From assembly GCA_963976055.1 (NCBI GenBank), contig CAXBJB010000007.1, positions 124,001-188,000 on the forward strand: a stretch of 64,000 bases of DNA, in the 5' to 3' direction. The notes below the pieces were generated by a model that searched no databases, was not told the DNA's origin, and was given only the letters and a program-made list of their open reading frames with translations. Position 1 is the stretch's first letter; every line of letters starts with the position of its first letter. This document shows, in pieces, positions 43,812-52,528 of the stretch. Source of the DNA: UBA1479 sp963976055. Lineage in GTDB: Bacteria > Pseudomonadota > Alphaproteobacteria > Rhodospirillales > Casp-alpha2. The position numbers and the translations under genes are program-made.

Positions 43812-44507
43812 ATGAGCGGCAAGGACATCACCATTCAGGCCAAGGACGGCGGCAGCTTCACGGGCTATCTCGCCCTGCCGAAAGGCGGCACGGGCCCCGG
43901 CGTCGTGGTTATCCAGGAAATCTTCGGCGTCAACGCGGTGATGCGCGAAATCACCGACGGCATGGCGGCGGCGGGCTATGTGGCGCTGTGCCCCGATCTG
44001 TTCTGGCGGCAGGAGCCGGGCATCCAGATCACCGACCAGACCGAGGCCGAATGGGCCCGGGCGTTCGAGCTGTTCAACGGCTTCGACTTGGACAAGGGCG
44101 TCGACGATCTGGACGCGACGATCGAGATGCTGCGCGGGACGGACAGCTGCACCGGCAAGGTCGGCACCATGGGCTTCTGCCTGGGCGGCAGGCTTGCCTT
44201 CCTGACCGCGACGCGGACCGGCGCCGACGCCGCCGTCAGTTACTACGGCGTGATGCTGACCGACCACACGGGCGAAACGCTGAAGGCACCCTGCATGCTA
44301 CACATCGCGACCGAGGACGAATTCGTGCCCAAGGAGCAGCAGGCCGCCGTCCATGCCGCCCTTGACGGCAACGCCAAGGCGATGCTGCACGACTATGAAG
44401 GCCAGAACCATGCCTTCGCGCGGGTCGGCGGCAAGCATTACGACAAGGCCTCAGCCGATCTAGCGCGCCAAAGGACGCTGGATTTCTTCAAAAAGCACTT
44501 GGGGTAA
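43812..44507 (+). CDS. Dienelactone hydrolase family protein
   Basis: A 231-aa alpha/beta hydrolase. The nucleophile elbow is GTMGFCLGGRLAF (Cys, as in dienelactone hydrolases), with the acid in ATEDEFVPK and the His in GQNHAFAR. It hydrolyses an ester or lactone bond, but members have diverse substrates, so a specific aromatic pathway is not implied. GGGAGG is about 9 bp upstream of the ATG. Confidence 0.92.
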   Translation: MSGKDITIQAKDGGSFTGYLALPKGGTGPGVVVIQEIFGVNAVMREITDGMAAAGYVALCPDLFWRQEPGIQITDQTEAEWARAFELFNGFDLDKGVDDLDATIEMLRGTDSCTGKVGTMGFCLGGRLAFLTATRTGADAAVSYYGVMLTDHTGETLKAPCMLHIATEDEFVPKEQQAAVHAALDGNAKAMLHDYEGQNHAFARVGGKHYDKASADLARQRTLDFFKKHLG

Positions 44508-44552
44508 GAGTTTGATTCCTGGTCCAATTTTGGAGCGGGGGACTCTTTTTTT
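44506..44552 (+). terminator. Probable terminator of the dienelactone hydrolase gene
   Basis: AAGAGT (44506-44511) pairs with ACTCTT (44542-44547) around a 30-nt loop that has its own TCCAA/TTGGA stem. A run of seven T residues follows (44546-44552). Confidence 0.5.
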
Positions 44553-44572
44553 ATTAGAAATTCCAGGACTAA

Positions 44573-44674
44573 GTGACTCTCGTCACAGCATTATTGATCG
44601 GCCCTCCCTATAAAGGAGGCTGATGAGATTCACTCTTAACCTGATCCACACCGGGCCTCGCCCGGTGTTTTTTT
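44573..44674 (+). ncRNA. Candidate small RNA or attenuator: three hairpins ending in a terminator
   Basis: Consecutive stems are GTGAC/GTCAC (44573-44586, TCTC loop), ATC-GGC-CTCC/GGAGGC-GAT (about 44597-44625) and a strong terminator (44648-44674). The stretch has no clear gene of its own and lies between two plus-strand genes. It could be a small RNA or the regulated leader of the gene at 44733. No promoter was identified. Confidence 0.4.
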
Positions 44675-44736
44675 GCCCGCCGCCAAAGCGCCGTCGTGAT
44701 TTAATGGCTCCGTCTCGACGGAGGGGCATGCCATGA
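44623..44736 (+). CDS. Possible 37-aa leader peptide
   Basis: ATG 44623 lies 3 bp after GGAGG, which is closer than usual, and the open frame crosses the terminator hairpin. It ends with a TGA that overlaps the start of the gene at 44733 by 4 bp (ATGA). The Arg/Pro-rich sequence has no known relatives. It could be a translational leader or simply chance. Confidence 0.2.
   Translation: MRFTLNLIHTGPRPVFFCPPPKRRRDLMAPSRRRGMP
44648..44674 (+). terminator. Rho-independent terminator
   Basis: ACACCGGGC (44648-44656) and GCCCGGTGT (44660-44668) form a perfect 9-bp stem with a CTC loop, and a run of seven T (44668-44674) follows. It lies 58 bp upstream of the gene at 44733, so it ends a transcript from upstream or acts as an attenuator. 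Confidence 0.92.
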
Positions 44737-45095
44737 AAAATCTCATCATCGCCTTCGGGCTTGTCGTCCTGGGCGGCGTTCTTGGCGCGGCCATTGCTGC
44801 GCCGCGCGGACCGCTTTGGACCTATCACAACGGCAATACCCTGCAGGGGCAAACCGCCGAATACCGCCAGGGCTTCATGATCGGTGTCGTCGACGGCTAT
44901 TTGCAGGGCCAGCGCGCCCGGGCGGAAACGGGCGACGATGGCCTGTGGCTGGAACGCTGCCTGACCGCCGGCTGGACCCTGAAGCGCGCCGACCGCGAAC
45001 TGGCCCAGCGGTTCGAGGCCTCCGTGCCGCTCTACCCCAATTCCGCCGCCGCCATCGTGTTGGATAACCTGAGGGATGCCTGCGGCGCCAAGTAG
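44733..45095 (+). CDS. Secreted hypothetical protein of 120 aa
   Basis: The N-terminus NLIIAFGLVVLGGVLGAAIAA is a signal peptide or membrane anchor. The mature part has two cysteines (ERCLTAG and RDACGAK) that could form a disulfide, and YRQGFMIGVVDGY, loosely like Rap1a/Tai-type periplasmic proteins. That resemblance is weak and no function is claimed. A GGAGGGGC site precedes the ATG. Confidence 0.7.
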   Translation: MKNLIIAFGLVVLGGVLGAAIAAPRGPLWTYHNGNTLQGQTAEYRQGFMIGVVDGYLQGQRARAETGDDGLWLERCLTAGWTLKRADRELAQRFEASVPLYPNSAAAIVLDNLRDACGAK

Positions 45096-45177
45096 CCGTT
45101 AAAACCGGACTTCCGCAGGGGCCCGCGCGGGCGTAGACTGTCATCATTCGTTAAGCATAAAAATCAAGAGGCAATAC

Positions 45178-45375
45178 ATGCGCCCGCCGTCTCCCACGGT
45201 TTTCGAGACAGAGCCGGACTTCACGCCGACGATCCACATTCGGCCGCGGGTCGACAGGGTGGATCCGCGGTTGAGCGCGCATATCCATCACCTGGTTAAA
45301 ACCTATCCGCAGGATTCGGTGCGGGTGATCCGCGAATGGATGGCCGAAGGCCCCGCCCGGCATCTGCGTCATTGA
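45178..45375 (+). CDS. Small hypothetical protein of 65 aa
   Basis: ATG 45178 follows AAGAGG by 6 bp, a good ribosome site. The C-terminal half reads LVKTYPQDSVRVIREWMAEG, a helix resembling the C-terminal FliG-binding segment of flagellar FliF, but no other flagellar gene is present here. The N-terminal half is Pro/Arg-rich. It may be a small adaptor; function unknown. Confidence 0.55.
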   Translation: MRPPSPTVFETEPDFTPTIHIRPRVDRVDPRLSAHIHHLVKTYPQDSVRVIREWMAEGPARHLRH

Positions 45376-45454
45376 ACGTTTGCCCGCGGGCGAAAACCTT
45401 TTACAAATCCCTCCAAGTCACCCTGACCACCCGCCCGACCAGGAGCCCACCCAC

Positions 45455-45904
45455 TTGCCCGACATCGACTTGAAAGACGCCGCCAGCTTCGATTGGTGGA
45501 CCGACGTCTCGATCCGCTTTTCCGACCAGGACCCCAACCTTCACGTTAACAACACGGCCTTCGCCCAGTACGCGGAGGCCGGCCGGGTCGACTATCTGAT
45601 GGCCATTCGGCGGCATCTGGGGATCGAGCCGCGCTCGGCCCTGGCCAGCGTGCAGATCAGCTATGTCAACCAGCTGCATTATCCGGGCGACGTGCGGGTC
45701 GGCACGCGGCTGCTGCGTCTCGGCAACAAGTCCTACACCCTGGGCCAGGGGCTGTTCGCCGGGGACACGGTGGTCGCCACCTCGGAAGCGGTTCTGGTGT
45801 TTTTCGACTACGCCAAGAACGCCAGCCGCGAAGTGCCCGCCGACCTGCGCCGGGCGTTCGAAAGCGGCGCGCGTTTGGTGCCGGATAGTCCCGCCCGCCG
45901 TTGA
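45455..45904 (+). CDS. Hotdog-fold acyl-CoA thioesterase (4HBT-like)
   Basis: TTG 45455, 9 bp after AGGAG, gives 149 aa, the normal length; another TTG at 45380 is possible. The hotdog core shows SIRFSDQDPNLHVNNTAFAQYAEAGR, with the catalytic acid in the DxDxxxHVNN motif. It hydrolyses acyl-CoA thioesters; chain preference is unknown. A flavin reductase gene follows on the same strand after 61 bp. Confidence 0.9.
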   Translation: MPDIDLKDAASFDWWTDVSIRFSDQDPNLHVNNTAFAQYAEAGRVDYLMAIRRHLGIEPRSALASVQISYVNQLHYPGDVRVGTRLLRLGNKSYTLGQGLFAGDTVVATSEAVLVFFDYAKNASREVPADLRRAFESGARLVPDSPARR

Positions 45905-45965
45905 CGCCTCCCGGCGGCGTGGTGCAGGCTTCGGCCGACAGTCAACAACCGACCGGGAAACGCCC

Positions 45966-46595
45966 ATGTTCTGGAACATCGATGAGACCGCGGACCACGG
46001 TCTGCCCCGCAATCCGTGGAAGGCCTGCGTCGTGCCGCGCCCGATCGGCTGGATCACCACGATCTCCGACGACGGCGAGGTCAACCTGGCCCCCTACAGC
46101 TATTTCAACGCCTGCGGCGAGAACCCGCCCATGGTCATGTTTTCCGGCGGCCCCCGGCCCGAGGGTCCCAAGAAGGACACCGTGGCGAACTGCGAGACCC
46201 AGGGCGAATTCGTGTGCAACATGTCGACCTGGGCGCTGCGCGACGCCATGAACCAGTCGAGCGCCGCCCTGCCGGCGGGCGAGGACGAAACCCGGTTCGC
46301 GGGGCTTGAGACGGAACCATCGACCCTGGTCAAGCCGCCCCGCATCAAGGCCGCGCCCATTCATATCGAATGCGTCTATCACCAGACCGTGGTCATGCCC
46401 CACAACGTCCGCGAGGAGGGCAACCGCGTGGTGTTCGGCCGCGTCGTCGGCCTCCACATCAAGGACGAGGTGTTGACCGACGGCTTCGTCGATATGGCCA
46501 AGGTGCAGCCCATCGCGCGTCTGGGCTACATGGACTACGCCCGCGTCGATACGGTGTTCAGCATGGACCGACCGGTCGTGAAGGCCGCCGAATAG
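45966..46595 (+). CDS. Flavin reductase-like (FMN-binding split-barrel) protein
   Basis: A 209-aa protein with the flavin reductase-like domain: KACVVPRPIGWITTISDDGE, then NLAPYSYFNACGENPPMVMF, then KDTVANCETQGEFVCNMST. Such proteins reduce FMN with NAD(P)H for monooxygenases or simply bind FMN. Its partner oxygenase is not adjacent. A GGGAAACGCCC stretch precedes the ATG; the longer open frame upstream overlaps the thioesterase and was not used. Confidence 0.9.
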   Translation: MFWNIDETADHGLPRNPWKACVVPRPIGWITTISDDGEVNLAPYSYFNACGENPPMVMFSGGPRPEGPKKDTVANCETQGEFVCNMSTWALRDAMNQSSAALPAGEDETRFAGLETEPSTLVKPPRIKAAPIHIECVYHQTVVMPHNVREEGNRVVFGRVVGLHIKDEVLTDGFVDMAKVQPIARLGYMDYARVDTVFSMDRPVVKAAE

Positions 46596-46624
46596 CCCGG
46601 AAATTTATCTGGTAGGGGCACCGC

Positions 46625-49507
46625 TCAGCCGGTGCGTTTCAAGCGCATCAGTTCGTGGACGGACACTTGCGGGAAAATCCCCGGCGTGCCTTCGCGGTAC
46701 AGCATCATCACGCCGTTGCGGATGTCGGGGAAGCCGTCACGGGTGTCGTCGTAATGGCGGATTTCCAGCGACACGGTTTTCTGCGTCACCTTGTCGACGG
46801 CGCGCCAGATCATGGTCGGGTTGTCGCGGCGCGCCTGCCCGAAGGGCGCGATGGAGCGGGTCACGGTCGCGGTCGGCGGCCCGAAGCGGCGGACCAGCCA
46901 GTCGGCGATTTCGCCGAAGCCGTCGGCATTGAACACGGTATGGATGCGGGTCGGCGCCCCGTCGTCGAAGCGCACGACCGATCCCGTGCCCGTGTACAGG
47001 ATCGTCGAGACTAGGAACTTGGGTTCCAGGAACGCGGGCCATTGCAGTTCCTTGATGCAGAACTGGGTGCGGCCGCCGGTCTTTTCGATGCATTCCGGGG
47101 CCCGGCCTTCGCCGCCGCGCGCGTTTTCGGGGACGAAGGTGTTGTACAGGCTGGTGCCGGCGCCGACCGACAGCGTGATCCCGTCAAGCGCCCGGCCCTG
47201 GTTGACGAGCGCCGCTTGCGGGGACGAACCTTCGGCCAGGGCGGCGGTGGCGGGCGGGTCGATGACGGCGCCGTCGGCCATCTGGACCTTGGTCACCGGC
47301 CAAGCGCTGGCGGCGTTGGCACCCGAGGGCAGCGGCCCCAACTGGGCGGCATCCTGCGCGGCCTTGTCGAACCCGGCGCGGAAGCTGGCGGGCGTGACAT
47401 AGGCGCTGGCCAAGTCCTGCACGGGCGGGGCCTGGCCGGGCAGCACCACCGGCAGGGTCCAGGCGGCGGGCAGCACCGGGCGGCCTTCGACATCCAGGCG
47501 AACCTCCGACCCCGGCGGCAGGGCGGCCAGGATTTCCTGAGGCGTCGCCACCGGCGGTTCGGCGTCGAGGGGGCTGGTGGATGGTTTGTCACTGTCGAGC
47601 AGGCTGGACAAGTCGCCGAGCGCCTGGGACAGAGGATCGCCGGCCTCCGCCGTTTTTTGATCACCCTCAGGCGGGGCGCCGATGCCCAGTTCGGCGGCCA
47701 GGGGGTCGCCCACAGGCGGGCTGCCCGCGCCGCCCAGGCCAAGCTCGGCGGCCAAGGGGTCGGCGGCGGCCTTGTTGTCCAGGCCCAATTCGGCGGCAAG
47801 CGGATCGTTCTTGGGGGCCGGTGCGCCGAATTCCTTTTCCAGGGCATCCAGCGACCCGCCGGGTTTCGTCGCGGGCGTGGCCGGGCGCAGGGTTTCGCGG
47901 ATCGGCGGCGCGTCGGGCATGTTGGCGGCAAGTTTCTGATCCGGGGTCTTCGCCTTACCGTCCCGCAGGTTGGCCAACTGCGGTACTTTGGGCGTCGGCT
48001 CCGGTGGCGTGCCGCGTTCCGGCGGCGGCGCCTTCAGGGAACGATGGGCGGCGCGGATGTCCGGCTCATCCGGCGACACGTCGCGGAACCAGGGATCGCG
48101 GGCGAAATTCTTGCGGCCCTTGGGGTCGGGCGGCGGCAGGGGGATTTTCAGGCGCCTGGACAGGTTGGTGCCCGGCGGCGGGCCTTCGACGGCGGAGGTG
48201 TCGGTCTTGAGGTTCTTTTTCTCGACCGCGCTCAGGGCGGCCTCTGCCGCGTCGGCTTCGGCGGCCTTGCGTTTCGCCCGGTCGCGCAGATGGCTGAGCG
48301 CCTCGTCCTTGCTGTCGGAAAGCGATTCCTCGGCGTCGCGGGCGATCGGCTTGGCAAGCAGGGAATCGAGCCAGGCCAGCCGATCCTTGGGCGCCATGGC
48401 CATAAGGTCGACCTTGGCGGGGGCTTTCGCCATGGGGAGTGCCGCAGCCTTTTTGTCATCGGTTGGTCCATCAAGCATGGACAGCAGCGGGTCCAGGCCG
48501 CCCGCGGGCAGGGGCTCCGTGCCGCCATCGGGTTGGGCCAGGGCCTGGCCCAGGGGATCGCCGGGGGCGGGGCTGCCGGCCAGGGCGCGCGGCAGGTCCG
48601 CTTCCGGCAGTTCGGGGCTGGAGGCTTCCAAGGCCGGGTTGTTCTGGGCTGCGAGGTTGTCCAGGTCCGGCAGGGCGTCGGTTGGGCCTTCCGGGGCGGC
48701 GGGGCCTTCGGCGGTTTCCGCCGGGGGCGATGTCAGGGCCGCGGGCGGTGTTTCCGCTTGCGCCGTGTCCGTCGGCGAGGACGGCGGCTTCGTGTCGCCG
48801 CCGAAACCCAACAGGTTGCCGAGCCAGCCCTTGGCGCGGGCCAGCATGCCGGGCTTGGGCGCCTCGGCATCCTTGCCGGGAGCGGTCGGCTCGGCGGGCT
48901 CAAGGGCCAGAGGCGGGGCGTCTTTGTCCGCGGCTTCGGCCGGGATCGGGGTCAGGATCGGGGTGGTCTCGTCATGGGGCGGAACCTTCGGCGCATCGCG
49001 TAGATCGGCGACGTCGGCCGCTGGCGGCACGGCGGCGGGGATTTCAGGTGCGGCCTCGGCGACGGGTTCGGGCAGGGTCACCGGGGCGTTGGTGGCTTCC
49101 GTCTGCGGCGGGGCGGCGTCGGGGATCGGGCCCGCCGTTTTTTCCGTCTCGGCGACGGCGCGGTCGAGCGCCCGGTCAATGGCCTGATCCAGGGGCGGGT
49201 CAACCTTGGGCCGGCGGTAGGCCAGCAGGTAATGGGCGATGACGTGATGACCCAGGCGCACGGCGGCCTGGGGGGCGGACAGGCCGTTGGCGTCGCGCGC
49301 GCGCGGATCGGCACCCGAGGCGACGATCTGCTTCACCGCGTCCAGGTCGTTGGCGCGGATCGCGGCGAACAGGGCACCGGCGCCGCTGTCCTGGGCATGG
49401 GCGGGCGCGGCGGTCAGCAGGGCAGCCCCCAGGCACAAGGCCAGGGCCGCCGCGCGGATCACGACATATCTATTAACAGGTTGATTTAAATGGCGTTTCG
49501 CCATCAT
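46625..49507 (-). CDS. Large exported ankyrin/linker protein
   Basis: ATG 49507 (or 49504) gives about 960 aa. A signal peptide (ALALCLGAALLTAAPAHAQD) precedes ankyrin repeats (about 40-95: LFAAIRANDLDAVKQIVASG, then GLSAPQAAVRLGHHVIAHYL). A very long Pro/Ala-rich, low-complexity linker follows (about 100-700), containing three exact DPLAAELG repeats. The final 230 residues form an ordered domain (NTFVPENARGGEGRAPECIE, TQFCIKELQWPAF). A secreted envelope protein linking distant partners is suggested. No known family was recognised for the C-terminal domain. Confidence 0.85.
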   Translation of the reverse strand: MMAKRHLNQPVNRYVVIRAAALALCLGAALLTAAPAHAQDSGAGALFAAIRANDLDAVKQIVASGADPRARDANGLSAPQAAVRLGHHVIAHYLLAYRRPKVDPPLDQAIDRALDRAVAETEKTAGPIPDAAPPQTEATNAPVTLPEPVAEAAPEIPAAVPPAADVADLRDAPKVPPHDETTPILTPIPAEAADKDAPPLALEPAEPTAPGKDAEAPKPGMLARAKGWLGNLLGFGGDTKPPSSPTDTAQAETPPAALTSPPAETAEGPAAPEGPTDALPDLDNLAAQNNPALEASSPELPEADLPRALAGSPAPGDPLGQALAQPDGGTEPLPAGGLDPLLSMLDGPTDDKKAAALPMAKAPAKVDLMAMAPKDRLAWLDSLLAKPIARDAEESLSDSKDEALSHLRDRAKRKAAEADAAEAALSAVEKKNLKTDTSAVEGPPPGTNLSRRLKIPLPPPDPKGRKNFARDPWFRDVSPDEPDIRAAHRSLKAPPPERGTPPEPTPKVPQLANLRDGKAKTPDQKLAANMPDAPPIRETLRPATPATKPGGSLDALEKEFGAPAPKNDPLAAELGLDNKAAADPLAAELGLGGAGSPPVGDPLAAELGIGAPPEGDQKTAEAGDPLSQALGDLSSLLDSDKPSTSPLDAEPPVATPQEILAALPPGSEVRLDVEGRPVLPAAWTLPVVLPGQAPPVQDLASAYVTPASFRAGFDKAAQDAAQLGPLPSGANAASAWPVTKVQMADGAVIDPPATAALAEGSSPQAALVNQGRALDGITLSVGAGTSLYNTFVPENARGGEGRAPECIEKTGGRTQFCIKELQWPAFLEPKFLVSTILYTGTGSVVRFDDGAPTRIHTVFNADGFGEIADWLVRRFGPPTATVTRSIAPFGQARRDNPTMIWRAVDKVTQKTVSLEIRHYDDTRDGFPDIRNGVMMLYREGTPGIFPQVSVHELMRLKRTG
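47684..47806 (-). repeat. Three exact DPLAAELG coding repeats
   Basis: The octapeptide DPLAAELG is encoded at 47684-47707, 47738-47761 and 47783-47806, at 54- and 45-bp spacing, inside the linker of the ankyrin protein. Codons differ between copies, so protein-level selection or old duplication is more likely than recent expansion. Confidence 0.85.
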
Positions 49508-49684
49508 CCCTTGCCCAATTTTCCGGCCACGACGGAACCCCATCCGCGCATGCCGGCCCCGACAGTTTAACACGGGCTGTGCCCCCGGCGGGAGCCCGCA
49601 GCCACTACCCCGAATCCACCACGGAAATATGGCGATTTAGGGTAAAAATCCAGTTAAGCGCTTGATCGGCAAGGGAATGCGCCG

Positions 49685-51307
49685 TTACGCGGCGGCCCGT
49701 GCCTTGGCGTCCGCCAGGATCATGTCGGACGCCTTTTCCGCGATCATGATGGCCGGCGCGTTGGTATTGCCCGAGGTGATCGTCGGCATGATCGAGGCAT
49801 CGACCACGCGCAATCCGTTCAGGCCGTGCACGCGCAGCCGGTCGTCGACCACGGCGTCGGGGTCCGAACCCATCTTGCAGGTCCCGACGGGGTGGAAGAT
49901 GGTCGTGCCGATCTGCCCCGCCGCGTCGGCCAGTTCGTCGTCCGTGGTCAGATGGGCGCCGGGCTTGTATTCCACGGGCTTGAAGCGGGCGAGGGCGGGA
50001 TGGGACACGATATGGCGGGTCAGGCGCAGCGCGTCGGCCGCGACCTTGCGGTCGCCCGGCGTGGACAGGTAATTGGGCTGGATCGCCGGCGGCGTGAACG
50101 GGTCCGGCGAGGTGATGTGTACGGTGCCCCGGCTTTCCGGGCGCACGTTGCACACGCTGGCCGTGAAGGCCGGGAAGGGATGCAGGGGCTTGTCCCAGGA
50201 ATCCAGGCTGAGGGCCTGAATGTGATATTGCAGGTTGGGCGTCTCGCGCGACGGGTCCGACTTGGCGAAGGCGCCCAGGGTCGACGGCGCCATGGACATG
50301 GGGCCGGAGCGGAACAGCGCGTATTCCAGGGCGATGCCCATCTTGCCGATCAGCGAGCCCGCCCGCTGGTTGAGCGTCTTGGTGCCTTCGACCCGGTAGA
50401 CCGGGCGGATTTGCAGATGATCTTGTAGGTTGCCGCCGACGCCCCTTAGGTCGTGGCGGACCTCGATGCCCAACCCCTGCAGCAACGCCCCCGGGCCGAT
50501 GCCCGAGACCTGCAGAATTTGCGGCGAGCCGATGGACCCGGCCGAGAGGATCACCTCGCCCCGGCAGGTGACGCCCGCGTCCTCGCCCGCGACGCGCAGG
50601 TCCAGGCCCGTAACGGTCTTGCCCGAAAGGCGCAGCCCCTTCACATGGGCATGGGTGACGATGTCCAGGTTCGGGCGGTCCTTGGCCGGGCCCAGGAAGG
50701 CCTTGGACGTGTTCCAGCGCACGCCGGAACGTTGGTTGACATGGAAATAACCACAACCCTCGTTATTGCCCTTGTTGAAATCGTCGACCTTGGGGATGCC
50801 GGCCTCAGCCGCCGCGTCGCGGAAGGCGTCCATGATTTCCCAGGTCGTGCGCACGTTCTCGACCCGCCATTCGCCGCCCGATTCGTGGAATTCGTCGAGC
50901 GGGATGGCCGCCTGGTCTTCGGATTTCTTAAAGTAGGGCAGCACGTCGTCCCAGTTCCAGCCGCGGTTGCCCATCTGCGCCCATTGGTCGTAGTCGCGAG
51001 CCTGGCCGCGCATGTAGATCATGCCGTTGATGGACGAGCAGCCGCCCAGGACCTTGCCGCGTGGATAGTTCAGCGCGCGCCCGCCGAGCCCGGCCACGGC
51101 CTCGGTCTTGAAGCACCAGTCGGTTCTGGGGTTTCCCATGCAGAACAGATAGCCGACGGGAATATGGATCCAGTGGTAATTGTCCTTGCCGCCCGCTTCC
51201 AGCAGCAGGATACGGTTGGCCGGATCGCGGGATAACCGGTTGGCCAGGACGCAGCCGGCGGTGCCCGCGCCGACGATGACGTAATCGTATTCTCCCAGAT
51301 CGCGCAT
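49685..51307 (-). CDS. GMC family FAD-dependent oxidoreductase (choline dehydrogenase-like)
   Basis: A 540-aa enzyme. The FAD motif VIVGAGTAGCVLANRLS is near the N-terminus, then LNYPRGKVLGGCSSINGMIY (GMC signature 1). The C-terminal active-site region reads GTIFHPVGTCKMGSDPDAV with DASIMPTITSGNTNAPAIMI. GMC enzymes oxidise alcohols such as choline, glucose or polyethylene glycol; the substrate here is unknown. ATG 51307 is used; GTG 51322 gives five more residues and is possible. It is followed by no linked gene on its strand. Confidence 0.9.
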   Translation of the reverse strand: MRDLGEYDYVIVGAGTAGCVLANRLSRDPANRILLLEAGGKDNYHWIHIPVGYLFCMGNPRTDWCFKTEAVAGLGGRALNYPRGKVLGGCSSINGMIYMRGQARDYDQWAQMGNRGWNWDDVLPYFKKSEDQAAIPLDEFHESGGEWRVENVRTTWEIMDAFRDAAAEAGIPKVDDFNKGNNEGCGYFHVNQRSGVRWNTSKAFLGPAKDRPNLDIVTHAHVKGLRLSGKTVTGLDLRVAGEDAGVTCRGEVILSAGSIGSPQILQVSGIGPGALLQGLGIEVRHDLRGVGGNLQDHLQIRPVYRVEGTKTLNQRAGSLIGKMGIALEYALFRSGPMSMAPSTLGAFAKSDPSRETPNLQYHIQALSLDSWDKPLHPFPAFTASVCNVRPESRGTVHITSPDPFTPPAIQPNYLSTPGDRKVAADALRLTRHIVSHPALARFKPVEYKPGAHLTTDDELADAAGQIGTTIFHPVGTCKMGSDPDAVVDDRLRVHGLNGLRVVDASIMPTITSGNTNAPAIMIAEKASDMILADAKARAAA

Positions 51308-51389
51308 GGGCTGTTCTCTCACCTTTCCTGGATTGTCTTCCTCGGGTCGGTTTTCCGCCGCGCCACGAACGACGCGGCGTTTGTCGGGG

Positions 51390-51788
51390 TCAACCGCCGA
51401 ACAGGCCGAAAAAGCCCTTGCGCTTGGCCGTGGTGCTCAGGGTACTCAACGGCCGGCGCATGGCAATAGCCTCGATGATGCGGAACTGCCCGCCGGTCAG
51501 CTTGCTGAATCGGCAGCCCAGGCTGGTTTCCGCGTAATCGATGCGCATGACCTCGCCGTCGGCGCCCAACGCCACGCGGCCGTCGTCCTCGGTCACGACA
51601 TGAGTGACGGTGAAGCTCTGGCCCGGGCGCATCTTGCCGATGGCGGATTTCAGCCGAAATCCGCCGACGCTCATGTCGCCGACGGGGAATTCCTGACCAT
51701 TGATGACGAATTTGACACCACGGACGTCCAGACGCACGTCACGGCGTCTGTTGTCATCCTTGAATCCGACGATCTTGCGCCCGCTCAT
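51390..51788 (-). CDS. PilZ-domain protein
   Basis: A 132-aa protein dominated by a PilZ domain: KDDNRRRDVRLDVRGVKFVI contains the RxxxR element and VGDMSVGGFRLKS the D/NxSxxG element that bind cyclic di-GMP. It is probably a small c-di-GMP receptor. A Lys/Gly-rich tail ends the protein. It lies upstream of the GMC gene on the same strand with an 82-bp gap. Confidence 0.85.
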   Translation of the reverse strand: MSGRKIVGFKDDNRRRDVRLDVRGVKFVINGQEFPVGDMSVGGFRLKSAIGKMRPGQSFTVTHVVTEDDGRVALGADGEVMRIDYAETSLGCRFSKLTGGQFRIIEAIAMRRPLSTLSTTAKRKGFFGLFGG

Positions 51789-51971
51789 CCACCGTGTCCC
51801 GTTTTATTGGTTCCGGAATAATACTCCTGAACATGGGCGGGGGAGAACCAGGCTTTTGATCTTTTTCAAAGGCCGGAAATGTCCGGGGGCCGGGCCGCGC
51901 ACCGAAATTGTGGCCGCTCCCCGCCGTCGTTGTTAGAGTGACCGCCCAAGATTGCTTCCGAAAGAACCGCC

Positions 51972-52493
51972 ATGCCGAAAACCCTGATCCTGACCTTCAT
52001 CGCCGACGACCGGCCGGGCCTGGTGGAACGCATTTCGCAAACCGTGGCGGACGCCGGCGGTAACTGGCTGGACAGCCGCATGGCGCACCTGGCGGCCAAG
52101 TTCGCCGGCATCGCCGAGATCGAGATCGCCGAACCCGCCATCGCCCAGTTGGACGCTGCCCTGCGCGCCCTGGACGCCGAGGGCTTCCAACTGGTGATCG
52201 AGGAAGCATCCGACATCGCCGCATCCCAGGGTGCCGTGTTCGAGATCGACCTGCTGGGACCGGACCATCCGGGCATCCTGCGCGACATTTCCCATTGCCT
52301 GGCGGAACGCGGCGTCAGCGTCGAGGACATGGAAACGGACATCCGCGAAGCGCCCCATTCCGGCGGCACGCTGTTTCACGCTCACGCCCGGGTGCGCGCC
52401 CCGCAAGGCCTCGGCGACGAGGACCTTCGGGAAAGCCTGGAAATCCTGGCCGGCACCTTGATGGTCGATATTACGGTCGGCAAAATTCTCTGA
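51972..52493 (+). CDS. Tandem ACT-domain protein (GcvR-like)
   Basis: A 173-aa protein with two ACT domains (about 1-80 and 90-170): LTFIADDRPGLVERISQTVA, then EIDLLGPDHPGILRDISHCL. This architecture matches GcvR, a regulator of glycine cleavage that acts by binding a partner, but no gcv genes are near, so only ACT-based amino-acid sensing is inferred. A GAAAGAACCGCC stretch precedes the ATG. Confidence 0.85.
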   Translation: MPKTLILTFIADDRPGLVERISQTVADAGGNWLDSRMAHLAAKFAGIAEIEIAEPAIAQLDAALRALDAEGFQLVIEEASDIAASQGAVFEIDLLGPDHPGILRDISHCLAERGVSVEDMETDIREAPHSGGTLFHAHARVRAPQGLGDEDLRESLEILAGTLMVDITVGKIL

Positions 52494-52528
52494 CACCAAA
52501 CCACAAGACACCCCTCGGGAGGACATCC

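Noticed and set aside
47042..49003. Long open frame (653 aa) on the plus strand opposite the ankyrin protein
   Set aside because: It is the complement of the real gene; its product is Gly/Arg-rich and lacks domains, as expected for an antisense frame in GC-rich DNA.
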